A stretch of DNA of 64,000 nucleotides from an uncultured Clostridia bacterium (GTDB lineage: Bacteria > Bacillota > Clostridia > Oscillospirales > CAG-272). A model generated the notes under the pieces. The model was given only the letters and a program-made list of their open reading frames with translations. It was not told the origin of the DNA and made no database searches. The position numbers and the translations under genes were made by a program. Positions 54,177 through 62,647 of the stretch are shown here, one piece after another (position 1 is the first letter of the stretch; every line of letters starts with the position of its first letter). The stretch covers positions 1 to 64,000 of the forward strand of contig CALWJX010000003.1 in NCBI GenBank assembly GCA_944381085.1. The letters are read 5' to 3'.

Positions 54177-56315
54177 TTAAATCCGGTATTGAATCTCTGT
54201 GACAATATTGGTAACCAAACTTACCATTTTTCCCACAAGAGTTGAGAACAGTATCGCGATAAACATTATAAATACCATCGCGACAGCGGTTCCGAGTATT
54301 GTCAACACGTTTCTTCCCAAAGTATAGTCGTGCGTAACCTGTGTCCCGAAGAAAATCAATATTCCAAGCCAGATAAATGCCACCGTGCTCAAAAAGCTGA
54401 TTATGCTGACCTCTGTAGAAATGGCAAAATTGGAATAAATTGTGAGCGGTATAATCATAATCGGAAGCGGAAGCAAACTGTACGATGAAGCTACAAAGAT
54501 GTCCTTAAAGCTGCCTTCTCCCTCAAACAGCGTGGTAAGACACCAGTTTGAAAGTACAAACAGGAACAGAGGCACAAGCACTCCCAACGCCTGAGACCAT
54601 ATAGATGAGAAATATCCCTCCGGATTGAGCAGGTATCCCTGTCCCATCGACTGATAGAAGAATGCGAGTATAGTTATGATGATAAATACAATTGACGCCC
54701 GAACAGATCCCCTCTTCTCGTGCTTCAGATCCCAGTAGCCGTCAAACGGATGGAATATAACATAAAATCCGTATGCAAGTTCCTGTCCGAAAGTTCTCTT
54801 TCCTCCTGAAGTCGCGGCCTTTGTGTTGACCTTCTTTATAAATTTATTGAAGAATATTATTGCGACTATAATCACAACTATAATCGCCAACAGTATCAGA
54901 AAATACGAAGACATCCATTCTTTTCTTATTTCCTGATATGATTTAGACCAGTTTTCAGTGTCATAAGCGGCTTCATAGTACTGAAGCGACTCTTCATATT
55001 CGCCGTTCCTGTACATTGCCTGACCGATACCTACGTATGCGGCGTCAAAGTTGGAGTTTCTTTTGAGCACTTCGGTCCACATATTAATCGCGGTGGTAAA
55101 GTCCTGATCATTCTCCGCCGCTATGGCTTCCATCAGAATATTGCCGTATTCCGTACGTTCAAACACCGTTATATTGTCGTTCGTCTTGTCAAGTATAAGC
55201 ATCGTATCACCCTGATACGTGATTGCCTCTATACTTGAAAGGTCTCCGAGCATTGTTCCGGTATCGCCGAACGCGAACAGAAGATTTCCGTTTTGGTCAT
55301 ATGTATAGATTCTCTGTCTCTTTTCGTCTATGATAGACCATGTGCCTTCCTCACCCTCGGCAACGTCGATAATGGTTGACACTCCGGTAATATCATCCGT
55401 CTCGCGGGTGGAATAATCTATTTCCCCGGCAGGCGGCCAGAAACCGTTACGTCTCATTATCTCATCACCGTTGGTGTTCAAAAGCTTTACAGGCATATAA
55501 GTACCGTCTTTTGATTTTCCGGTAATAGCTCCCGCGACAGTATCTTCTTCAATCGAAGAGGTAGTTACATATATAAACCCACCGTCTCCCATGGCGATGT
55601 TGTTAAACTCGGTAGACACATTGGCTTCCTGCTGCTCCTGCTGCTCTTCGGTCCTGAATCTTCTCATAATGATTTCCCAAGCCGAAAGCGTAACCGCCTG
55701 AGCTCCGATAAATCCGGTAAATTCGCCCTCTTCCGTCATTACTATAATACCCTGATAAGTGGTCGAGGACACAACAAAGAGTCTGTTATAATCGTCAACC
55801 GCGATTGCCACGGGTCTGTAAACAGAATCGTTTTCAAAAAGCGACGATTCGGGTTCATCAATAACATTGAGAAATTCTCCGTCCCTGTCGAAAACAACGA
55901 TTCGGTTGGCGCCGGTATCGCATACCCAAATACGGTCGCTTGAAATATACAATCCCTGCGGAGCAGTAAGATTATCCGAAACTCCATGCTCATTGACAAA
56001 GTCGGATATGATAAACTTCAGTTTATAATATCTGTCAAGACAGACAATTCTGTTGTTGCCGGTGTCGGCGATATATACATTACCCTGATCGTCCGTAATA
56101 AGGTCTCCCGGAGTTTCAATCGGGACGTCAAGACCCATATACGTCGAGTCCACTGTCATAGCGGCAGTGTAAGCATCAGGCGAATACAGCGCGTAGCCAT
56201 CCATGGAGTATGTATATGTCTGATACGCCGAGCTTGCGCTTACAGCCACCGTCGCGCAGGAGGCAATCATAATAAACGCGAATGCTATACACAATATTTT
56301 TGTGATTTTTTTCAT
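54177..56315 (-). CDS. NHL beta-propeller / TPR / YIP1-type membrane protein
   Basis: This 712-residue protein has three modules. A signal region contains a possible lipobox (IASC at 17-20, or later cleavage near SAS). An extracytoplasmic NHL-type propeller spans about 45-390 (DDQGNVYIADTGNNRIVCLD, VCDTGANRIVVFDRDGEFL, GNLLFAFGDTG). A TPR-like helix pair lies at about 410-465 (YVGIGQAMYRNGEYEESLQY), followed by a transmembrane helix at about 475-498. A YIP1-type bundle of about five helices covers 530-705. It sits between the two permease pairs, an arrangement I have seen associated with DUF5696 proteins. Its role is unknown; a surface sensor or scaffold is an inference. Confidence 0.82.
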   Translation of the reverse strand: MKKITKILCIAFAFIMIASCATVAVSASSAYQTYTYSMDGYALYSPDAYTAAMTVDSTYMGLDVPIETPGDLITDDQGNVYIADTGNNRIVCLDRYYKLKFIISDFVNEHGVSDNLTAPQGLYISSDRIWVCDTGANRIVVFDRDGEFLNVIDEPESSLFENDSVYRPVAIAVDDYNRLFVVSSTTYQGIIVMTEEGEFTGFIGAQAVTLSAWEIIMRRFRTEEQQEQQEANVSTEFNNIAMGDGGFIYVTTSSIEEDTVAGAITGKSKDGTYMPVKLLNTNGDEIMRRNGFWPPAGEIDYSTRETDDITGVSTIIDVAEGEEGTWSIIDEKRQRIYTYDQNGNLLFAFGDTGTMLGDLSSIEAITYQGDTMLILDKTNDNITVFERTEYGNILMEAIAAENDQDFTTAINMWTEVLKRNSNFDAAYVGIGQAMYRNGEYEESLQYYEAAYDTENWSKSYQEIRKEWMSSYFLILLAIIVVIIVAIIFFNKFIKKVNTKAATSGGKRTFGQELAYGFYVIFHPFDGYWDLKHEKRGSVRASIVFIIITILAFFYQSMGQGYLLNPEGYFSSIWSQALGVLVPLFLFVLSNWCLTTLFEGEGSFKDIFVASSYSLLPLPIMIIPLTIYSNFAISTEVSIISFLSTVAFIWLGILIFFGTQVTHDYTLGRNVLTILGTAVAMVFIMFIAILFSTLVGKMVSLVTNIVTEIQYRI

Positions 56316-56333
56316 TATGTTTTCCTCCGCAAA

Positions 56334-57206
56334 TTAATCTTTCATACCGCTGGAGCCCATTGTCTCTATAATATTGGACTGCGATACGACAAATACAAGT
56401 ATCGGCACCATCATCATGATAACCGTAGCGGCGGCCGACGCGCCCGCACGCTTTATACCTCCGGCAGTTATCTGAGTAATGGCATAGCTGAACGATTTCA
56501 GCTGTTCCGAATGGATATACATTGACGCGCCCGCGTTCCAAAGCGACTGGAACGAGTAGATTATAAGCGTCAGCCATGCCGGCTTGACCATCGGCATCGC
56601 AATCGTCCAATATGTCTTAAGCTCGCTTGCGCCGTCAAGACGCGCCGACTCAAGCACGGTATCCGGGACGTTGGAATCCATGAACTGCTTCATAAGATAA
56701 AGTCCGAGTGTGGACGCCCATGCGGGGACTATAATAGCCCAGTACGTATCAAGCCAATGAAAAGCGGAGAATATAATAAATGACGTAATTGATGTCACAG
56801 TCGCGTTGAACATCAGCGAAAGCTGTACAAGCTGGAACATTCCGTTAGCGCCCGGGAATTTGATTTTTGCCAGAGTGTAAGCGGCAAGAGACGCTATGAA
56901 CAGATGACCGAAAGTACCCGCCACAGAAGTGAATATCGTGTTGAATATATATCTTGAGAAAGGAACCCATGATTCATTCATTAGCGAGAACAGCGACTTG
57001 AAGTTGCTGAAAGTCGGACTCATGACATAAAATTTAGGGGGATACATCCAAAGCTCATCAAGAGGCTTCAGAGACTGCATAATTGTATACAGCATAGGCA
57101 AAAACATGAAGATTCCCAGAATTGTAAGAATAATGGTTATTCCCACGTCACCGCCTGCCGAACGCGCAAGTACGACTTTATGTTTTCTCGTTCTTAATTT
57201 TGCCAT
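56334..57206 (-). CDS. Carbohydrate ABC transporter permease, MalG-type (first pair)
   Basis: This 290-residue CUT1 permease has six helices. Near the start is IGITIILTILGIFMFLPMLYT, and the EAA loop reads LESARLDGASELKTYWTIAM. The ATG starts one nt after the stop of the partner permease, with AAAGGTAGG as ribosome site inside that gene's end, so the two are tightly coupled. Confidence 0.94.
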   Translation of the reverse strand: MAKLRTRKHKVVLARSAGGDVGITIILTILGIFMFLPMLYTIMQSLKPLDELWMYPPKFYVMSPTFSNFKSLFSLMNESWVPFSRYIFNTIFTSVAGTFGHLFIASLAAYTLAKIKFPGANGMFQLVQLSLMFNATVTSITSFIIFSAFHWLDTYWAIIVPAWASTLGLYLMKQFMDSNVPDTVLESARLDGASELKTYWTIAMPMVKPAWLTLIIYSFQSLWNAGASMYIHSEQLKSFSYAITQITAGGIKRAGASAAATVIMMMVPILVFVVSQSNIIETMGSSGMKD

Positions 57207-57207
57207 A

Positions 57208-58155
57208 TTACGTACCTACCTTTGACAATATCTTCTTGACGATAGCGTTAGCGCCGACCATTATTACAAACAGCACCACGGCTATTGCCGATGAATAACC
57301 TATCTCATATCTCTGCCCGCCATAGTCTTCAAGATGGTGCATAATAGTATGCGCCGAATAGTTTACCGACGGGAATCCGCAAAGCGCCGTAACGATAGCT
57401 CCGTATCCGAACGCTCCGGTTATCGACATTACGGCTCCGAACATGAGCTGAGGCTTCATTGAAGGTAAGGTTATATAATACAACTCCTGCCATCTGTTCT
57501 TGATGCCGTCAACCGCGCCCGCCTCATACAGGGAAGCGTCAACTCCCTGCAGACCGGCGATAAATGAAAGAAACGCGGTTCCAAGGGAGGTCCACAGAGA
57601 GACCACAATGCACAAAGGCATAGCATATTCTTCTCTCTGGAACCAGTTTATTTCCTCATCAATAAGTCCCAACTCAAGCAATGTCGCGTTTACCCATCCG
57701 TACGAGTCTGCCGAAAACAAAGTTTGCCAAATAAGATACGCCTGACCGGAGATTGAAGGAGCGTAGAAGATAAGCGTGACCACAGCTCTGATTTTCGGGG
57801 GAAGTTCGTTGATAAACCAAGCCACCAAAAACGACAGCAAATATGATGCGGGACCCACGATAGCGGCAAATATAAATGTATTTTTACATGCAATCAGGAA
57901 GATGTCATCGTCAAAGAACAATGTTATGTAATTGTTAAGGAAGACGAAATCAGGCATTTCCAGCATATTGAAGTTTGTAAAGCTGATTATTATCGAAAGA
58001 ATAACCGGGAAAACAGTAAATATCAGAAAAAGAATCATATACGGAGCGACCATAAGATACGCGACCTTATTCCGCTTCATCTCTTTCCATACCCACTGAC
58101 CCATAGTCATGTCTTTACGAGCAACAGCTTGTTTTTCTGCTGTTTTCTTAGACAT
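57208..58155 (-). CDS. Carbohydrate ABC transporter permease, MalF-type (first pair)
   Basis: This 315-residue CUT1 permease has helices starting near 33 (AYLMVAPYMILFLIFTVFPV). Its EAA loop is YEAGAVDGIKNRWQELYYIT, then LPSMKPQLMFGAVMS. AAGGAGAGAG precedes the ATG. It is encoded 52 nt downstream of the fused solute-binding protein gene, so this pair is the most likely membrane partner of that protein. Confidence 0.94.
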   Translation of the reverse strand: MSKKTAEKQAVARKDMTMGQWVWKEMKRNKVAYLMVAPYMILFLIFTVFPVILSIIISFTNFNMLEMPDFVFLNNYITLFFDDDIFLIACKNTFIFAAIVGPASYLLSFLVAWFINELPPKIRAVVTLIFYAPSISGQAYLIWQTLFSADSYGWVNATLLELGLIDEEINWFQREEYAMPLCIVVSLWTSLGTAFLSFIAGLQGVDASLYEAGAVDGIKNRWQELYYITLPSMKPQLMFGAVMSITGAFGYGAIVTALCGFPSVNYSAHTIMHHLEDYGGQRYEIGYSSAIAVVLFVIMVGANAIVKKILSKVGT

Positions 58156-58207
58156 TTGCTCTCTCCTTATATAGATTATAGATCATTAAAACCTTTAGAC
58201 AAATAAA

Positions 58208-61200
58208 TCAATAAGTTGCCAGCGCGTCCGCCGCGTCAGAAAGCGCCTCCGCTATATAATACAGAAGTTCTTTCTCGCTGAGCTCTTCAATATCGGGACT
58301 GAGTCTGAGGTTTACTGCCGAATTTTCATCCGTCAGTCCCATAACTTTTTCCGACATGTTCCGCATTGTAACTATATCGTCGCTTCTGATTGCCGAATGC
58401 ACCTCATTGACAAGGGCAGCATTCGATGACCATTTTTCATTAAGCAGGTCGGCTGCCGCCTGTGCCTGATCAAGTCTCTTCTGAGCAAGCGTCTGACCCT
58501 GCTCCAGCGTTTCAAGTCCGAACTCTTCCCTCTTACGGGTAATTTCTTTATTGATTATATTAATGTAGGACAAAAGCGCGTCTGACGGATCGGCGTTTTC
58601 GTTATACGCGGAAAGGAAAGCAAAGTTTGTATAACGCGCCAGAATATAAGCTCCGGGGTAGTTAGGCACCGCCGCAAGATTATTGAACTGAAGTCTTATC
58701 TGTTCATATTCATCTGTTGTCCAAGGCAGACTCTCAAGCGCATATCTGTTTGCCGTAGGATGCTTTGCGGAAGGACCGAGCACCGCTACCATTTCATTTG
58801 TATACTCTGTCTGACAATCGGCGCCTGTATACCATTTCATGTATTCCCACGCGCTGTCTTTCACATCCTCGGCGCCTCTCACCATTACAAGCGCGGTAAC
58901 CGTCGATATGGAACTGTTATTTATATTTCCGCTTTCATCCACAATTCCGGGAAGCGGCACAAATTGCCACAATCCCTCTATTTCCGTTGCAAAGACCTTG
59001 AGCTGATTGTACAGGGTGGTATAATCGGCGATGATTATCGGCAACTCGCCGGTTCTGAAACGGTTTGCGGCGTCATATGTGTACGGGAATTTATACATGG
59101 TAAACATGTTACACATCATCTCGAATGACGAAAGCCCTACGCTTGAATCAAGATTTATTCTCATACCCTCATCGGCAAAAAGCTCACCGCCCATCTGATA
59201 AAGGAATATCCTGTACTCGGTTGTCAGACCTATTTCCATATTATGAGACTGAAGAACCGGTATGGCGGCCTTTACATCATCCCATGTCTTCGGAATTTCC
59301 AAATCAAGATCCGCGAGTATATCCGTGCGGACGAACATCATCGGGAAAGACTGCGTTTCGGGCAGACCGTAATAATGCATTGTTCCGTCCGGGTCGTTTA
59401 TTCCCAATACAAGCATAGCCGAGTCGGTAAACGAATCTGTAACTTCGTTAAAGTCATCGAACTCATCGACCGCAAGAATTGCCGAACGTATCGCGTAGTT
59501 TATCGTATCGTCCTGGCTCAGTCCGTGATATACATCTGGTCCCTGCCCGGCAAGAACCGACGGCAGCAAGGTGCCGACAGCGACAAGCTTCAGATCCACG
59601 GACACGCCGGATTCGGGAGTAAAATCATTGTTTATGAGGTTCCTTGTAACCTGAGTCTGGTCACGTCCGGTTGCAAGCCATACCTCAATATTTTCGGTTG
59701 CGTTATCGCTGAGAGAACCCATGCTGTCATAATCTCTGAAGAAACTCCAGAAAAAGCTCTTTAACTCATGGAAAATCGAAACAAAGAAATTTGTGGTAGC
59801 CTTCGGCATCTCGGCCTCAGGAGATTGTATCATTATATAATCTATCTGCAACGGCTGAGTTCTGGCGTCGGAAAGGAAAGTTCCCAGAGTTCCGACATAG
59901 CTCTTGAGACGGGCAAGATTGCGGGCTATCTCATCCTCGTTAGTACCCATTTCCCTGAGAAGCGCGGCCACCTTCTGAAGCGTACCCACATTGGAAGATT
60001 TCTGCCCGGAAAATTCGGTAAGAATTTCAGCGACTGCCTCAAGCTCTCTTGCCTGAAGCACCATGTCTATAAGCGTATCGGGCATTATTCTCGAAAAACC
60101 GTAATCGCGGTATTTGTCGGGGTTGGCTCCGGTAAGCTGCATAATGGTAAGATAATCGTTGTTTATGCGATCGAGGCTGGTCTGCACACGGTTGATTATA
60201 TCTCCCATTCTTCCCAAAGTGACCTCAAATTTAATCTCATATGTAACGCCGGCTTTAAAGAATATCTTATAGCTTTCTTCGGAGCTGCCGTTTGTCAGCG
60301 CCGTTACCTGCCATGAGTCGTCAAAGCTGTACGCGATGGACTTTGCCTCTTCAAAAGGAACGCCGTTATAGTATCCTTCTTCTCCTTCTTCAAGACCCTC
60401 ACTGTATATATACATAATCCGGTTGACATACATACCGTCAAGCACATTCTGTCTGAATCTCGTTACTATGTCATACAGTCCGTCCGAATCAACTTTGAAC
60501 TTATAAGATACCGTCTGGCCCGCGGTCTGCCATTTTTCTCCGCCTATAGTGTTGAGAACCGTTCTCGAAACATCCGCCGGGGATGTTGCCGCGGAGGATC
60601 TGTCCTCGACAGCATAAATTGTTTTGTCGCTGGTCGATGAAGTATATTCGCTCTCAAGCTTGATCTGACTTGTTCCGTTGGGCTTCGAGGCATACTGAGC
60701 TATATATTCCTCATAGCTCGGAAGGCTTTCGGACGGGCAGAGCTTTATGGATTTTATCGCCATGGGTTCGTTTTTGCCTTCAAGAGTAAGAATCGCTTCT
60801 CCCTCTTCAAGCACAAACTCAAAAGCCGAAGCCACGTATCCGGTCGAATCGCTTACGGTATATGTAGTCCATTCGGGCGACTGTACCGCCTCCGGACGAA
60901 GCTCATTGTTTTCGACATCCAGCTTCATAAATCTCAGTCCGTATTTTGTACAGAATTCCGAAATCGCCTGCGTCCATACATCAGGATATTCAAAATAAAG
61001 TTTTCCGTCGCTTTCATAAGCGGTAAGTCCGGCGCTCTCACCCTCGGTTTTCACCGTAGACACAGCTGTATCGCCGTTGTAGACCGCGTCCTCGTAATCG
61101 TTGATCCAGTTCTTTACAAACGTAAGATAACGCGCCTCTTTAAAAGGAACATTGTTATTTATTTTAAGCACACGCTCAATCGACGCCGCTTTACCCTCAA

Positions 61201-61624
61201 CCGGGTAATACTCTATCACTATCGTGTATTTGGCGGTCGCCGGCACGTTGATCTTCCAAGAAACCGTGCCCGAAGTCGGAGTATATATGGCCTGAACCCC
61301 GTCATACTCCTTGATGCTCCAATCGGCAGTGGTCTGGTCAAGCACCAAGTTGGACTCATCGGCGGCGTCTATGATAATCTCTTCCTTTGCCGCCGGCACA
61401 TCCGGATATCTCGCGATATATTCTTCATAAGAAATCGCGTTCAGCAACTCTTTTATTTCATCAAGAGTGCTGTCGGTCACCGAGGATGTGTCTCCGTCTT
61501 CCGGTTCAATGTCTTCCGAGACGGAATCCGCCGCAAAGACAGTCACTGAAAGACTGCTCAATACAAACATCAAAGAAAGAAACAACGCCGTAAATCTTTG
61601 AAATTTCGTTTTCCTCATCTTCAA
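58208..61624 (-). CDS. Extracellular solute-binding protein fused to duplicated N-terminal modules
   Basis: This 1,138-residue exported protein starts with TTG at 61624, since AGGAGG is 7 nt upstream; an ATG two codons later is too far. The signal peptide ends at about VFA-AD (31). Two similar modules follow, each beginning SYEEYIARY or SYEEYIAQY (about 68 and 305) and containing NNVPFKEAR or NGVPFEEAK. They look like carbohydrate-binding beta-sandwiches. A family-1 solute-binding domain spans about 645-1040 (NIEVWLATGRDQTQ, VGTLLPSVLAGQGPDVYHGL, SAWEYMKWYTGADCQTEYTN). The last 100 residues are helical. No lipobox is present, so the anchor is unclear. Usual CUT1 binding proteins have about 420-550 residues. 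Confidence 0.87.
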   Translation of the reverse strand: MKMRKTKFQRFTALFLSLMFVLSSLSVTVFAADSVSEDIEPEDGDTSSVTDSTLDEIKELLNAISYEEYIARYPDVPAAKEEIIIDAADESNLVLDQTTADWSIKEYDGVQAIYTPTSGTVSWKINVPATAKYTIVIEYYPVEGKAASIERVLKINNNVPFKEARYLTFVKNWINDYEDAVYNGDTAVSTVKTEGESAGLTAYESDGKLYFEYPDVWTQAISEFCTKYGLRFMKLDVENNELRPEAVQSPEWTTYTVSDSTGYVASAFEFVLEEGEAILTLEGKNEPMAIKSIKLCPSESLPSYEEYIAQYASKPNGTSQIKLESEYTSSTSDKTIYAVEDRSSAATSPADVSRTVLNTIGGEKWQTAGQTVSYKFKVDSDGLYDIVTRFRQNVLDGMYVNRIMYIYSEGLEEGEEGYYNGVPFEEAKSIAYSFDDSWQVTALTNGSSEESYKIFFKAGVTYEIKFEVTLGRMGDIINRVQTSLDRINNDYLTIMQLTGANPDKYRDYGFSRIMPDTLIDMVLQARELEAVAEILTEFSGQKSSNVGTLQKVAALLREMGTNEDEIARNLARLKSYVGTLGTFLSDARTQPLQIDYIMIQSPEAEMPKATTNFFVSIFHELKSFFWSFFRDYDSMGSLSDNATENIEVWLATGRDQTQVTRNLINNDFTPESGVSVDLKLVAVGTLLPSVLAGQGPDVYHGLSQDDTINYAIRSAILAVDEFDDFNEVTDSFTDSAMLVLGINDPDGTMHYYGLPETQSFPMMFVRTDILADLDLEIPKTWDDVKAAIPVLQSHNMEIGLTTEYRIFLYQMGGELFADEGMRINLDSSVGLSSFEMMCNMFTMYKFPYTYDAANRFRTGELPIIIADYTTLYNQLKVFATEIEGLWQFVPLPGIVDESGNINNSSISTVTALVMVRGAEDVKDSAWEYMKWYTGADCQTEYTNEMVAVLGPSAKHPTANRYALESLPWTTDEYEQIRLQFNNLAAVPNYPGAYILARYTNFAFLSAYNENADPSDALLSYINIINKEITRKREEFGLETLEQGQTLAQKRLDQAQAAADLLNEKWSSNAALVNEVHSAIRSDDIVTMRNMSEKVMGLTDENSAVNLRLSPDIEELSEKELLYYIAEALSDAADALATY

Positions 61625-62060
61625 AACTTTTCCTCCTGCAAAATTTTTGCGATACAGTGCGGAAAACCACCGTATCCATTTAGGTTTCGCGCTCCCGTCA
61701 GCAACCGTCCGCCGCGAATATCGCCCGCCGATTCCGGATGAATATCCGCAAGCATCCCGCTACGGATGCAGTACCGCGGAACGCCGTAAAGACGGCCTCG
61801 ACTGCGCATTTGCGTCCTCGCTTCAATCGGCATAAGTTCCGACTTAATATACATGCCGCCACGGACACGCCGCATCGCGTTACCGGGCGCGCCTCCAGAT
61901 TAAGCGGTACACGCCGTATCAAATGCGGGGCTTTAATCGGTTTTCTTCTATTTTATTAAACACAGGTCAGAATACACCTGCTTTAAAGTAGAAAAAAGCA
62001 CTTTACAATGTCCAAGATGCCACACGGCAACAACGGTATGCAAAGTATCCTAAATTTACT
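61625..62060 (-). promoter_or_regulatory. Long GC-rich leader of the sugar-transport operon
   Basis: About 430 nt separate the predicted transcription start (near 62060) from the first gene. The part at 61650-61930 is much richer in G and C than the flanks. Near the 5' end are small hairpins such as AAAGTGC...ACTTT (61994-62007 region) and CAGGT...ACCTG (61962-61982). No known riboswitch class is recognised. An open frame of 84 codons (61875-61621) crosses it and its stop overlaps the TTG start of the next gene. Confidence 0.5.
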
Positions 62061-62065
62061 TTATT

Positions 62066-62094
62066 ATAATACCACATCAAACCGGTTTTGTCAA
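62066..62094 (-). promoter_or_regulatory. Promoter of the sugar-transport operon
   Basis: On the minus strand, TTGACA (62089-62094) is followed after 17 bp by TATTAT (62066-62071). The AT-rich stretch 62095-62560 between this and the next promoter holds nothing else I recognise. Confidence 0.8.
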
Positions 62095-62562
62095 GTATCA
62101 GAATGTTCACAAAGTTTTCACTTCCCACCTTCATGTGCGGTTTTGTAAATGTCACGAAATGTTCACACAATTTCATATTTTGATTTTTATCTGTGGGAAA
62201 AATCACTTATAAAAGCATTATGTGAATTTAATTCACCAATCTTTTGCAATATGACTTTTGGATTTGCTTTTCAGAATGTCATAATCGCATATTTTCTACA
62301 TATACTTCGGTTTACAAATTGCAAAGTAAATTATATTTACTATTTCATTTTCTTGTTGAATTTATCAATAACATTCATCTGGCAAATCAAGGGTTTTCTT
62401 TTATGCTTTTTGCACAATTTCAGGGTCAAAATTTCTACGCATATACAAATTGCACAAAAATAAAAGATTGAACTCTTATTTTTATTTTTTAAATCGGAGT
62501 TCATATTTTCAACCCAATTTATCAAAAAGTTATTTTCAAAACGCGCGTTATTATTGCCCGGG

Positions 62563-62591
62563 TTGAATTTGTAAGAATTATATGTTATAAT
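62563..62591 (+). promoter_or_regulatory. Promoter of the rlmI-like gene
   Basis: TTGAAT (62563-62568) and TATAAT (62586-62591) are separated by 17 bp, about 57 nt before the ATG at 62648; AAAGGAG lies at 62631-62637. Confidence 0.75.
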
Positions 62592-62647
62592 ATTTTATCA
62601 CCTTCTGAAAGCGTCAGAAGCAAACCTTATAAAGGAGCGGATACATA

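Noticed and set aside
61647-61959. Several short plus-strand frames in the GC-rich leader
   Set aside because: They arise from the GC-rich composition, lack ribosome sites and are not recognisable; only the minus-strand 84-codon frame was kept as a weak possibility.
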